A stretch of DNA of 64,000 nucleotides, from NCBI GenBank assembly GCA_002427735.1, contig DIYP01000007.1:1-64000 (forward strand), in the 5' to 3' direction. The notes below the pieces were generated by a model that made no database searches, was not told the DNA's origin, and worked only from the letters and a program-made list of their open reading frames with translations. The position numbers and the translations under genes are program-made. Shown here in pieces: positions 8,567 to 18,592 of the stretch (position 1 is its first letter; each line of letters begins with the position of its first letter). The DNA is from Flavobacteriales bacterium UBA6051 (lineage in GTDB: Bacteria > Bacteroidota > Bacteroidia > Flavobacteriales_D > Crocinitomicaceae).

Positions 8567-10231
8567 ATGCTTGGACTGCGTCTTCTTTGCCTGATTTATT
8601 GTTTCTCTTTTTTCACCTTTAGTCAATCTGGAACTTCTTCTGAGCTAGATGCTGGTGTCCAGAAGTCAATTGATAGTCTAAAAAAACTAGAAGGTGAGTA
8701 TTGGTCTAAGGGAGATGCATTGAATAATATCTTTGTTAGGCATGAATTAGTAACCAATTATGCAGCGTATTTAGATGAAGATGCCAAGGCTACTTGGTAT
8801 ACGAAAATGGCCGAATCATATATCCATTACGGGAATTATTTGTTGGCGATTGAGTTTTTGAATAAAAGTCTGACGTACAAGAATGAACGTGTTGATGCTT
8901 ATAGTGAGGCGAGGATCGGTAGTTGTTATATTGAATTGGAACAGTTGGACTCGGCAAAAGTTCATTATCAGCTGGCAATAAACAAGAGCGAGACTGACGA
9001 CAAACGCATGCCACATATAAACTCTTTAGGGTTCGTGTATTTTCTAAATTCAGAATATGATGCAGCGGAAAAAACGTTCTTATCGGCGCTTGATTTGTTC
9101 AGCGGCAGCGGTCAGATTGATTCAATTCAATACTACATCGTTAAAAGCAATATGGCTTCACTTTACTTTGCTCAACAAAGGGATAAAGAGGGTGAGAATG
9201 CCTTACGAGAGATCGAAGGTTGGCAACGTTACAATGATGTTGGTGATTGGTTCAGAATAGAAGTTAGCAGCAAGTTTGCTAGTTATTACATGTCAAAAGG
9301 ATTATGCCAACAGGCAGATAGTTACCTCATGAGACTTGATGCTATGATGACATCTGCGGAGATTAATGAAGGTTATTTATCCTACTTAGAATTAAAGCTG
9401 AATAGGATAAAGCAATGCGGTATTTATGACGGAGTGAAGAAGCTTATTTCTGACTACATTGAAGCACAAGAAAAGTGGCGAATCGAAACACGCAACAGGC
9501 TCCTCGTAGTAGAGAAATTGCAGCGAAATGCCCTCATGGCTCGGTTAAGTTTGGCTGCGACAAATCTTGAGTTGAAATCAGATTCAGAAGAGTTATTAGA
9601 ACTTTCAAATTCCAGATTAAAACGGTTGTTTTATATTTCTGGTATCAGCGTTTTAGGTTTCGCGGCAGTGTTTGTGTTTTGGTTTAGACAGCGAAACAAA
9701 AGGCATAAGCGTAAGGAAGAATTTGTAGCCATGCGCCATAATTTGGTTGCAGAGCAGGAAAAAACAGCAGCTCTCAAGCTTGAGATGGCGGAGAAGAACT
9801 TGGAAAACAAGAAGTTGGAATTGGTGAATATGTTCAATTCTGCAGATTCAAGTTCCGCTCTTTTTGAAGAGATTGAAAGCCGCTTAAAGCGATTGAAGAA
9901 TAAGAAAAGTGGTGAAATATCAGAAGATGTCAATCAATTGGTTCAATTCGTTAAAAGTCACAGTAAATCTCTAGAGATTAATTCGTTGATTGAAAAGAAC
10001 TCAGACTTGTTTTCGGTTAAGTTGAAAGAGCGAATAGAAGAACAATATCCTGATTTGACAAAGTCTGAATTACAGCTCATTATTCTAATCCGTTTGGGGT
10101 TGTCAACCAAAGAAATGGCACAATTGAAAAATGTGGAGCCTAGCTCGATTCGAATCTTTAAACATCGATTAAAAACCAAACTAAAAGTTTCTAAGGGTAC
10201 TGACTTAACGGATTTTATAAGTCAGATTTAG
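8567..10231 (+). CDS. TPR sensor protein with C-terminal LuxR-type helix-turn-helix
   Basis: A one-piece regulator common in Bacteroidota. A signal sequence is followed by a periplasmic array of tetratricopeptide-like helices (about residues 30-310), one membrane helix (near 355-375), a coiled coil and a cytoplasmic C-terminal domain. In that domain LTKSELQLIILIRLGLSTKEMAQL, followed by SIRIFKHRLKTKL, matches the GerE/LuxR DNA-binding helix-turn-helix. It has no kinase or receiver domain, so it probably signals directly across the membrane. The ATG at 8567 is chosen over 8546 because it gives a clean signal peptide and no overlap with the preceding gene. The ligand and target genes are unknown. 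Confidence 0.8.
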   Translation: MLGLRLLCLIYCFSFFTFSQSGTSSELDAGVQKSIDSLKKLEGEYWSKGDALNNIFVRHELVTNYAAYLDEDAKATWYTKMAESYIHYGNYLLAIEFLNKSLTYKNERVDAYSEARIGSCYIELEQLDSAKVHYQLAINKSETDDKRMPHINSLGFVYFLNSEYDAAEKTFLSALDLFSGSGQIDSIQYYIVKSNMASLYFAQQRDKEGENALREIEGWQRYNDVGDWFRIEVSSKFASYYMSKGLCQQADSYLMRLDAMMTSAEINEGYLSYLELKLNRIKQCGIYDGVKKLISDYIEAQEKWRIETRNRLLVVEKLQRNALMARLSLAATNLELKSDSEELLELSNSRLKRLFYISGISVLGFAAVFVFWFRQRNKRHKRKEEFVAMRHNLVAEQEKTAALKLEMAEKNLENKKLELVNMFNSADSSSALFEEIESRLKRLKNKKSGEISEDVNQLVQFVKSHSKSLEINSLIEKNSDLFSVKLKERIEEQYPDLTKSELQLIILIRLGLSTKEMAQLKNVEPSSIRIFKHRLKTKLKVSKGTDLTDFISQI

Positions 10232-10268
10232 TGCTCAGTAAACAAAAAGTATATGCACGCCGCTCTTC

Positions 10269-10290
10269 TGTAAACACTTTGTAAACACTT
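10269..10290. repeat. Perfect tandem 11-bp repeat TGTAAACACTT
   Basis: Two head-to-tail copies (10269-10279 and 10280-10290) lie in the 122-bp gap before the T9SS surface protein gene. The 11-bp period is one helical turn, as expected for a protein-binding site. The function is unknown, and no clear TAnnTTTG box was found beside it. Confidence 0.5.
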
Positions 10291-10353
10291 CTCTTTTGCC
10301 CGCCAATAATGGCTGTTCTAGTTTTGCGTCGACTAACACTACAATTGATAGCT

Positions 10354-13083
10354 ATGTTGACTGAATCGAAGACAATCAAAGTTTTTCTAAGAAGTTTATT
10401 GCTGGTAATCGTCTGCATTTTTGCACTGGAGTTTGACGCTCTTTCCAATATCTGTACTACAGCACTGCCTATCGCATGCGGTGACAATGTTAATGGTTCC
10501 ACAGCAGGTGAGCCCACCAGTGGTATGGGAGCATGTGTTACATCAACTGGATCAGGAGGAGCTATGTGGTATACTTTTACCGGTGATGGGGCCACATGGA
10601 CGTTCGAGACGACTGTTGCGAGCTACGATACTAAGATTTGGGTTTTTAGCGGCGATTGCTCTTCACTTACGTGCGTTACAGGAAATGATGACGGCGGAGC
10701 TGGAACACTATCGCTCGTGAATTTCGCAACAACAGCAGGAGAGACATATTATGTTGTCGTGGGTGGTTATGCGGCAAACGAAGGAACATATACGTTAAAC
10801 GTTACCGGCACTCCATGTAATAATGCCAGTTCATGCGGAACAGCGGCTTATGTTGCTTGTGGCAATGTATATAATGGTTCAACGATAGGTAACGCAAATA
10901 GTGGCCTTGGCACCTGCACAACGTCAAATGGTACCGGAGGAGCTGCATGGTATACGTTTGTGGGAGACGGAAACAACTGGTCATTTGAAACAACATCAGC
11001 AAGCTATGACACCAAAATTTGGGTGTATTCTGGAACATGTGGAGCTTTGAACTGCGTTACTGGAAATGACGATGGTGGAGTAGGAACACTTTCGTTAGTT
11101 TCCTTTACGGCTTCATTGGGCGTGACTTACTATGTGATTGTTGGAGGATATGCAGGAAATCAGGGAACATACACGCTTTCAGCAACAAGCTCACCTTGTG
11201 GTGTTGTTCCATCTCTGACAGCTGGTCCTGGAGGAGTTACAACAAACGTTCAACTCTGGCTAAAGGCGGAGATGGGAACGACAGGGAATAATCCTGTGAG
11301 TGCATGGGCGAACCAGGGAGTTAATACAGCGATTCCACAGGTTACCTCCAATGTTGGCACCACAATGCTTTCAGGAGAGAATCATAATTACAACAATGGA
11401 ATCCGAATGTCAGGTGGTACAAATTATATCAATGGTGTATTCTCAGCGACCACTGCGAATCGATCGGCTTTAATTCCGGGAAATCAAGTAACCATGTTCA
11501 CCGTTTATTCAGATGGTGGCTATGATCTTTCATTGAGCTTTCATTCACAAGGGAACTCGGTTGGTCAATGGCATGCATTCGCTTTTAGGCATGCAGGTCT
11601 TGGTACGCTTTCTAGCTCAGGAAACAGCTTCTTATATGGTTCCACAGTAAATCGTTCAACGAATATCTTGGGAATGAAGAGTACGTCGGGAAGTGCAGGA
11701 ACGAATACATTTAACGGAATTCAAAATACTACTGGTAACGTTGGTAATTTCACAACAAACACGGGAGGCTTTTTACTATGTGTAGGTTTGTGGCCAGGCT
11801 ATGCGAATAACAACATTACATCGGAAAATATCATTTTTGATCGTGAACTTACACCAGATGAGTTTCATCGTGTAGAGTCTTATTTAGCCATTAAGTATGG
11901 CGTGACGTTAGGTGTTAACGGAACATCAGTGGATTACAATTCGTCCGATAATACGGTCGTTTGGGATCAAAGTGCAAATGCCGGATACAATTACGACATT
12001 GCCGGAGTCATGCGCGATGATAATTCAGCACTTTCACAATTAAAATCGCATTCGGTTGAAGGTGGTTCATTTGGAAGTTTTAATGATGTGCTTACCGTCG
12101 CGAATGGAACGAATTTCGCATCGCCTACAGGAATCGCTGCGGACAGATCTTCACTTCTATGGGGACATAACAATGGGCCCGCATTGAACACAGGTACGAT
12201 TGTGAATTATCCGACAGACAACGGAGAAACCATCGAGACAATTTTCCAGAGAATATGGAAATCTCAGGAGACGGGAACAGTTTCGACGGTTACATTAGAG
12301 TTTGATTTGAGCAGCGTTGTAGGCGTGGGTGGATTGGCCGGTATCAACGATCTATCGGCTGTTCGATTACTTGTAGATGAAGATGGGGACTTTACAAATG
12401 GCGCGACTTCGATTGCACCAACCTCGTATAATAATACTACAGATATCGTTTACTTTCAGAACGACTTCACGCCATTTACAGGAAATCATTTAGATCAGTT
12501 CAATGGATACTATTTCACCATTGGTTCCACGGATGCTACAGTAGCGCCTTTGCCTGTTGAATTAAGTTCGCTTACAGTACAAGGCTATGATTGTTCCAAC
12601 ACCATAGAATGGACAACCTTGAGTGAAACCAATAGCGATTACTTTATTATTGAGCGATCATATACGATGACAAATTGGGAGCCAATTGCAAAAATGGATG
12701 CCGCCGGTAATTCTCAGTCAAGTCTGGATTACTTGTATCGCGATTTAGATTTTGAAGAGAGCGGTATGGTCTACTATCGACTGAGACAAGTTGATTTTAA
12801 TGGTAATATTCATCTGGTTGGAATTCGATCTGTAGAAAGTAATTGCTTAGCAAATGCCGTTCCGGTCATTTATCCTAATCCCACAAATGGCGTTTTGAAT
12901 ATTGAGACACCAGTTCAGGCTGTTGTTCGCATTCTTGACCTAAACGGTCGTGCTCTTCTCGAACGAACCATTTCTAAAGGAGGAGAGATGGTCGATATTC
13001 GTCATCTTACAAGCGGTTCTTACATGGTTGTTGTTGAATATGTAGGCGGTAAATCGTTTGTAAAACAATTGGCCAAGATATAA
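10354..13083 (+). CDS. Secreted surface protein with two PPC-like repeats, LamG-like region and T9SS type A tail
   Basis: A signal peptide precedes two homologous beta domains of about 120 residues with the shared core ASYDTKIWV(F/Y)SG.C....CVTGNDDGG, typical of pre-peptidase C-terminal-like modules. Next is a long central domain (QLWLKAEMGT, then VESYLAIKYGVTL) like the LamG/DUF8202-type regions of Bacteroidota surface proteins. A fibronectin-like LPVELSSLTV...IEWTT module follows, and then a type A sorting tail (VIYPNPTNGVLNIETP) that marks it for type IX secretion. No active site is visible, so adhesion or matrix function is inference. The ATG at 10354 gives the best signal peptide; one at 10309 is also in frame. 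Confidence 0.85.
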   Translation: MLTESKTIKVFLRSLLLVIVCIFALEFDALSNICTTALPIACGDNVNGSTAGEPTSGMGACVTSTGSGGAMWYTFTGDGATWTFETTVASYDTKIWVFSGDCSSLTCVTGNDDGGAGTLSLVNFATTAGETYYVVVGGYAANEGTYTLNVTGTPCNNASSCGTAAYVACGNVYNGSTIGNANSGLGTCTTSNGTGGAAWYTFVGDGNNWSFETTSASYDTKIWVYSGTCGALNCVTGNDDGGVGTLSLVSFTASLGVTYYVIVGGYAGNQGTYTLSATSSPCGVVPSLTAGPGGVTTNVQLWLKAEMGTTGNNPVSAWANQGVNTAIPQVTSNVGTTMLSGENHNYNNGIRMSGGTNYINGVFSATTANRSALIPGNQVTMFTVYSDGGYDLSLSFHSQGNSVGQWHAFAFRHAGLGTLSSSGNSFLYGSTVNRSTNILGMKSTSGSAGTNTFNGIQNTTGNVGNFTTNTGGFLLCVGLWPGYANNNITSENIIFDRELTPDEFHRVESYLAIKYGVTLGVNGTSVDYNSSDNTVVWDQSANAGYNYDIAGVMRDDNSALSQLKSHSVEGGSFGSFNDVLTVANGTNFASPTGIAADRSSLLWGHNNGPALNTGTIVNYPTDNGETIETIFQRIWKSQETGTVSTVTLEFDLSSVVGVGGLAGINDLSAVRLLVDEDGDFTNGATSIAPTSYNNTTDIVYFQNDFTPFTGNHLDQFNGYYFTIGSTDATVAPLPVELSSLTVQGYDCSNTIEWTTLSETNSDYFIIERSYTMTNWEPIAKMDAAGNSQSSLDYLYRDLDFEESGMVYYRLRQVDFNGNIHLVGIRSVESNCLANAVPVIYPNPTNGVLNIETPVQAVVRILDLNGRALLERTISKGGEMVDIRHLTSGSYMVVVEYVGGKSFVKQLAKI

Positions 13084-13090
13084 TTGAGAG

Positions 13091-13161
13091 TTTTGATCGG
13101 GGCTGGGCGTAGTCAGTTAGTGTAGTAGTCGTACATTTTAAAACTCAGTCCTCGATCAAAA
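13091..13161. repeat. Imperfect inverted repeat downstream of the T9SS gene
   Basis: TTTTGATCGGGGCTG (13091-13105) is nearly complementary to CAGTCCTCGATCAAAA (13146-13161), with about 40 bases between the arms. It begins 8 bases after the stop codon. It may be a transcript-end hairpin, but the long loop and weak T run make it a poor classical terminator. Confidence 0.4.
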
Positions 13162-13222
13162 TATTGTTTTCTTTCATTTTCTAATCAGTCTATCAACTAT
13201 ACTAATTAATAGTGCGTTAAAG

Positions 13223-13245
13223 TTGTTCATTCTTTCCATGAACAA
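13223..13245. promoter_or_regulatory. Perfect palindrome upstream of the ABC-F gene, possible operator
   Basis: TTGTTCAT and ATGAACAA form an 8-bp inverted repeat around a 7-base spacer, 14 bases upstream of the -7 box at 13260. Its position suggests a repressor or activator site. An RNA hairpin is less likely because it lies upstream of the expected transcription start. Confidence 0.45.
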
Positions 13246-13259
13246 TCAAAAAACCTCCT

Positions 13260-13267
13260 TATCTTTG
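13260..13267 (+). promoter_or_regulatory. Bacteroidota -7 box for the ABC-F gene
   Basis: TATCTTTG, an exact TAnnTTTG match, ends 18 bases before the ATG at 13286. Confidence 0.65.
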
Positions 13268-13279
13268 CGCAAAATTTGA

Positions 13280-14908
<1,629 letters not shown>

Positions 14909-15784
14909 TTGAAAGACAAGAAGCCATATCATGCTTACCCGCTGAGGCATAAATTCATCAGTTGGATAGGAGATATGGATGTTCGAGGGATAAGACGTCT
15001 CGCGTCAAAACTTCCCGATTGGCTAATTCCTGATCCTAAAAAACAAGGAGAGCTCGTATTAAAAACCATTCATGGTGTAGCACTACATATCAATCCGGCT
15101 ATTGATAATGGTGTGGAGCTAAGTTTATTTAGAACCGGTACCTATGAAAAAGGGATCCTGGATTATATCCAGAAGCATTTCAAAGGAGAGGGAACTTTCA
15201 TTGATGTCGGCGCAAATATTGGATTGATAAGTTTGTTTACTGCCGATCAGTTTCCAAAGGCTATGGTGCATGCATTTGAGGCGCATCCTGAGACGTCCCA
15301 AATTCTTGATGAGAATTGTTTATTAAATAAGGTCACGAATATTGAGATCCATGAGTTTGCGCTCGGAAATGAAGAAAAGCAGGTAGAGCTTTACGATAAT
15401 TGGGATGTAAATCGAGGGGGGGCTTCAATTGTGGTAAAATCAGATTCATCCAATGCATACTCAGTACAGATGAAGCGACTTGATGGTCTGAACGTAGGCA
15501 AACCCGAAATGATCAAAATTGATGTTGAGGGATTTGAGTTAGAAGTCTTAAAGGGTGCGCAGGAATTGATCAAGCAAAACTTGCCAGTACTGATTCTTGA
15601 GATTTCCGATTGGCGCAAGAATGCGCATGATTCATCGAGTGAAATTGTGGAGTACGTAAAGAAACTTGGACCGTATAAAGTTTTTAAGCTATCAGGAGGA
15701 AAGGAGAGAAGATCGAAATTGCAAGAGGTTAAATCAAATACTGATTTACCTGAGCACGATAATATCATATGTATTGCTCAATAA
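14909..15784 (+). CDS. FkbM family methyltransferase
   Basis: An S-adenosylmethionine-dependent methyltransferase of the FkbM family. FIDVGANIGLISLF (about 97-110) is the SAM-binding motif I, AFEAHPE (about 127-133) binds the ribose, and IKIDVEGFELEVLKGA (near 205-220) is the FkbM hallmark. FkbM enzymes methylate hydroxyls on sugars or secondary metabolites; the substrate is unknown here. The start is a TTG directly after the ABC-F stop, giving 291 residues. The next in-frame ATG (14975) would still keep the catalytic domain. It is probably co-transcribed with the ABC-F gene. Confidence 0.85.
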   Translation: MKDKKPYHAYPLRHKFISWIGDMDVRGIRRLASKLPDWLIPDPKKQGELVLKTIHGVALHINPAIDNGVELSLFRTGTYEKGILDYIQKHFKGEGTFIDVGANIGLISLFTADQFPKAMVHAFEAHPETSQILDENCLLNKVTNIEIHEFALGNEEKQVELYDNWDVNRGGASIVVKSDSSNAYSVQMKRLDGLNVGKPEMIKIDVEGFELEVLKGAQELIKQNLPVLILEISDWRKNAHDSSSEIVEYVKKLGPYKVFKLSGGKERRSKLQEVKSNTDLPEHDNIICIAQ

Positions 15785-15811
15785 TTAATGTTGATCTATT
15801 CTAAGAAAAGC

Positions 15812-15841
15812 TTGTGCTGAGCGGAAGGATTAATAACTTTA
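15812..15841 (+). promoter_or_regulatory. Bacteroidota promoter for the M61 peptidase gene
   Basis: TTG (15812-15814), 19-base spacer, TAACTTTA (15834-15841). This fits the TTTG-N19-TAnnTTTG pattern except for the last base of the -7 box, and it lies 17 bases before the ATG. Confidence 0.65.
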
Positions 15842-15857
15842 CAAAAAACTCTTCTCC

Positions 15858-17570
15858 ATGGTGCATTTCACATTCAGCAGTGCAAATCCGTCACAGCAAT
15901 ACATCCGAATTTCGGCACGATTTCCGGTTACAAAAGAAATAACCGAGTTGCAGCTTCCGGCATGGCGACCAGGTCGTTATGAATTGGGGAATTTTGCAAA
16001 GTATGTACGAAACTTTCGTGTATACGGGGCAGATAAGAAGGTGTTGGAATCAGTCAAAACATCAAAGGACTGCTGGAGTGTTGATACAGCGAATCAAGAC
16101 GAAATAACAGTTGAGTATCTGTTTTATGCGAATATAATTAATGCAGGATCTTCCTATCTTGACCAATCGCAACTATACGTAAATCCGGTGAATTGCTGTG
16201 TTTACACAGCCGAAACCTACGATCAAAAAGTAACTTTTGATTTAGAAATTCCTAAGTCCTGGAAGGTGGCCGGTTCAATGAAGAAAGGCTCAGAAGGATA
16301 TGAAGTTGAGGGATTTGATGAATTATTTGATACGCCTTTTATTGCTTCGGCTCAATTGCAATGTGAGCAGTATGAGTCTAACGGTACTACGTTTTATGTT
16401 TGGTTCAATGGTGAAGTAAAACCGAATTGGGAGCAATTGTTGACTGATTTTAAAAACTTCACGGATGCTCAAATCAAAAAGTTTACGGAGTTTCCCGTAG
16501 ATGAATATCACTTTTTGAATCAAATTCTTCCTTATAAGGCATATCACGGTGTCGAGCATCAGAAATCAACCGTAATAGCGTTGGGCCCATCATACGATGT
16601 GTTTGGAGAGTTATATAAAGAGTTACTAGGAGTAAGTTCACATGAATTGTATCATACGTGGAATGTTAAAGCCATTCGTCCAATAGAAATGTTCCCCTAT
16701 GATTTTACAAAGGAGAATTATTCCAGACTTGGGTATATCTGTGAAGGAGTAACCACTTATCAGGGAGATTTGTTTTTGCTTAAGGGAGGTGTTTTCTCAG
16801 ACCAGCAATACTTTGACGAATTGAATACACAGTTACAGCGACATTTCGATAATCACGGTAGATTTAACTACTCTGTTGCGGAGTCATCATTTGATACATG
16901 GTTGGATGGATACGTTCAAGGTGCGCCGGGTAGAAAGGTCTCCATATACACGGAAGGATGTCTTTTGGCATTTGTAACGGATGTTAAGCTTCGACAAGCG
17001 ACAAAGAATAAGTATGGCCTTGATGAAGTAATGAAGCGCTTGTATTTTAATCATGCGCTGAAAGGAAAGGGTGTTTCAGAAAAGGATTATCAGGGAGTTT
17101 TAGAAAGTATTTCAGGAGAATCTTTTCAAGCCTTCTTTGATGATTATGTGAATGGATGTAAACCATACGAGTCTATATTAACACAAGCACTAGATTATCT
17201 TGGCCTAGAATTAGTGCATGAACCGTCTCCACAATATGCTGAGGGACGAGTGGGAGTCAAGGTATTGCCCGCAGGAAAGCATTTTAAAGTTACTGCCATG
17301 TATCCGGGTGGACCAGCCGAAACTTCAGGAATGTCGATTGGTGATGAAATAATCGCTGTCAACGGTTATGCATGTAACGGCGAACTCAATAAATGGCTTA
17401 CATACTTCGACGATGATGTAAAGGAATTTACACTTATTCGCGAAGGAGCTATTAAGAATATTACATTGCCAGAAGTGAATCGTCCATTCTATAATAAGTA
17501 TTCAATTCGGAAACTTAATGATCCGAATAGTCATCAGAAAGCGGCTTTCGAAGCATGGAAAAAAGCCTGA
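15858..17570 (+). CDS. M61 family (glycyl aminopeptidase-like) metallopeptidase with PDZ domain
   Basis: The zinc motif H262-E263-L-Y-H266 in SSHELYHTWNVKAIRP, with the downstream glutamate in CEGVTTYQGD, identifies peptidase family M61. The N-terminal beta-rich domain begins QQYIRISARFPV...LQLPAWRPGRYELGNFAKYV, also typical. A PDZ domain covers about residues 470-545 (GGPAETSGMSIGDEIIAVNG). No signal peptide is apparent at the chosen start, so a cytoplasmic location is likely, unlike many exported M61 enzymes. M61 enzymes release N-terminal Gly or Ala. It stands alone with its own promoter. Confidence 0.9.
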   Translation: MVHFTFSSANPSQQYIRISARFPVTKEITELQLPAWRPGRYELGNFAKYVRNFRVYGADKKVLESVKTSKDCWSVDTANQDEITVEYLFYANIINAGSSYLDQSQLYVNPVNCCVYTAETYDQKVTFDLEIPKSWKVAGSMKKGSEGYEVEGFDELFDTPFIASAQLQCEQYESNGTTFYVWFNGEVKPNWEQLLTDFKNFTDAQIKKFTEFPVDEYHFLNQILPYKAYHGVEHQKSTVIALGPSYDVFGELYKELLGVSSHELYHTWNVKAIRPIEMFPYDFTKENYSRLGYICEGVTTYQGDLFLLKGGVFSDQQYFDELNTQLQRHFDNHGRFNYSVAESSFDTWLDGYVQGAPGRKVSIYTEGCLLAFVTDVKLRQATKNKYGLDEVMKRLYFNHALKGKGVSEKDYQGVLESISGESFQAFFDDYVNGCKPYESILTQALDYLGLELVHEPSPQYAEGRVGVKVLPAGKHFKVTAMYPGGPAETSGMSIGDEIIAVNGYACNGELNKWLTYFDDDVKEFTLIREGAIKNITLPEVNRPFYNKYSIRKLNDPNSHQKAAFEAWKKA

Positions 17571-17671
17571 ATTTGAGTGGTTTAAGGCTGTTTTTTATTT
17601 CTATTTTTCTGAATTTCAAAGATTTATTTGAAATTAATTGTCGAAAATGAGAGCCCGTTCCTAATTAAGAT

Positions 17672-17679
17672 TACCTTTG
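17672..17679 (+). promoter_or_regulatory. Bacteroidota -7 box for the cold-shock gene
   Basis: TACCTTTG matches TAnnTTTG and lies 24 bases before the ATG at 17704. The A/T-rich leader is short, unlike the long cold-responsive leaders of enterobacterial csp genes. Confidence 0.6.
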
Positions 17680-17703
17680 CTTCAATTATTATATTACAAT
17701 ACA

Positions 17704-17892
17704 ATGAGTAAAGGAACAGTAAAATTCTTCAATGAGACAAAAGGTTTTGGATTCATTATTGAAGAAGAGTCTAGCAAAGAGTACTTCGTGCACGTATCGG
17801 GATTGGTTGATGAAATCAAAGAAGGAGACGTGGTTGAGTTCGATCTGCAGGAAGGAAGAAAAGGATTAAACGCTGTAGACGTTAAGCAAGCT
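17704..17892 (+). CDS. Cold-shock domain protein
   Basis: A 63-residue single cold-shock domain that binds single-stranded RNA and DNA. The RNP1-like KGFGFI (about 13-18) and the RNP2-like YFVHVSG (27-33) motifs are present, although the aromatic residues are slightly changed from the KGFGFI/VFVH consensus. The ATG at 17704 starts the conserved MSKGTVKFFN; the upstream in-frame start near 17677 sits on the promoter box. The coding region ends with the TAG at 17893-17895, followed by a strong terminator. Confidence 0.9.
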
Positions 17893-17921
17893 TAGTTTCG
17901 CAGACAAAATAATTTTCTTAT

Positions 17922-17944
17922 GCCCACCATTGGTGGGCTTTTTT
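17922..17944 (+). terminator. Rho-independent terminator after the cold-shock gene
   Basis: GCCCACCA and TGGTGGGC (17922-17938) form a G/C-rich hairpin followed by T6. The next 185 bases up to the queD promoter are A+T-rich, and I see nothing recognisable there. Confidence 0.9.
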
Positions 17945-18130
17945 GTTCCTAATATTTCCTACTTAAAGTCTGGAACGTTCAATTATTTCAAAACGCTATT
18001 TATTTTTTTTATCCGATAGAATAAAACGTTAGCTGTATTATAACCTATTGTTTTATAATGGTTTGAGTGCCTTTATTACAGAATTTTAGTGAATGAATAA
18101 GTAACTTTTATCAAAGTTCTGTTTAATCTT

Positions 18131-18170
18131 TTTGTTGTTTTGTTAAACATTTATACCTTTACGTTAAACA
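18131..18170 (+). promoter_or_regulatory. queD-folE promoter with direct GTTAAACA repeats
   Basis: TTTG (18131-18134), 19-base spacer, TACCTTTA (18154-18161) is a nearly ideal Bacteroidota promoter. The octamer GTTAAACA occurs in the spacer (18142-18149) and again just after the -7 box (18163-18170), 21 bp apart and therefore on the same face of the helix. That is what a regulator binding across the promoter would need. The regulator is unknown. Confidence 0.6.
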
Positions 18171-18178
18171 AAACGATA

Positions 18179-18592
18179 ATGTCATTCAAAACAGCTATCA
18201 TTCGTAAAGCACATTTTAACGCTGCGCATCGTCTTAATAATCCTAATTGGGATAAGGCGAAAAACAAAGCTGTGTTTGGAAAGTGTAATAATGACAATTT
18301 TCACGGTCACAATTATGTTTTGGAGGTAAAAGTGGTGGGGGAAGTTGATCCGGAAACCGGCTACGTGATGGACATGAAGGAACTGAAAGACATTATCAAA
18401 AATGAAGTAACGGATAAGTACGATCATAAAAACCTGAATCTTGACGTAGATGATTTCAAGAACTTGAATCCTACCGCAGAGAATATTGCTCGTGTAATAT
18501 ATGAGAACATAAGCCGTCAAATTACTTCATCAAATGACTTAAACATTCGTTTATATGAAACTGAAAGAAACATCGTCGAGTATCCAGCATAA
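18179..18592 (+). CDS. queD: 6-carboxytetrahydropterin synthase / PTPS family protein
   Basis: A QueD/PTPS-family enzyme that converts dihydroneopterin triphosphate to a tetrahydropterin, usually 6-carboxytetrahydropterin on the way to queuosine. The zinc histidines are visible in AHFNAAHRL and in FHGHNY, the catalytic cysteine lies in GKCNNDNFHGH, and the C-terminal YETERNIVEY carries the substrate-binding glutamate. The ATG at 18179 gives 137 residues, normal for the family, and begins at the conserved fold; an earlier start at 18140 would lie inside the promoter. folE follows in an overlapping frame, so precursor supply and use appear coupled. Confidence 0.88.
   Translation: MSFKTAIIRKAHFNAAHRLNNPNWDKAKNKAVFGKCNNDNFHGHNYVLEVKVVGEVDPETGYVMDMKELKDIIKNEVTDKYDHKNLNLDVDDFKNLNPTAENIARVIYENISRQITSSNDLNIRLYETERNIVEYPA

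Noticed and set aside
13084..13222. Possible non-coding RNA in the gap before the ABC-F gene
   Set aside because: Only an imperfect inverted repeat with a long loop is seen; no promoter or family pattern supports a separate RNA.
17945..18130. A+T-rich gap between the cold-shock gene and queD
   Set aside because: No frame, hairpin or tRNA-like structure was found apart from the queD promoter at its end.
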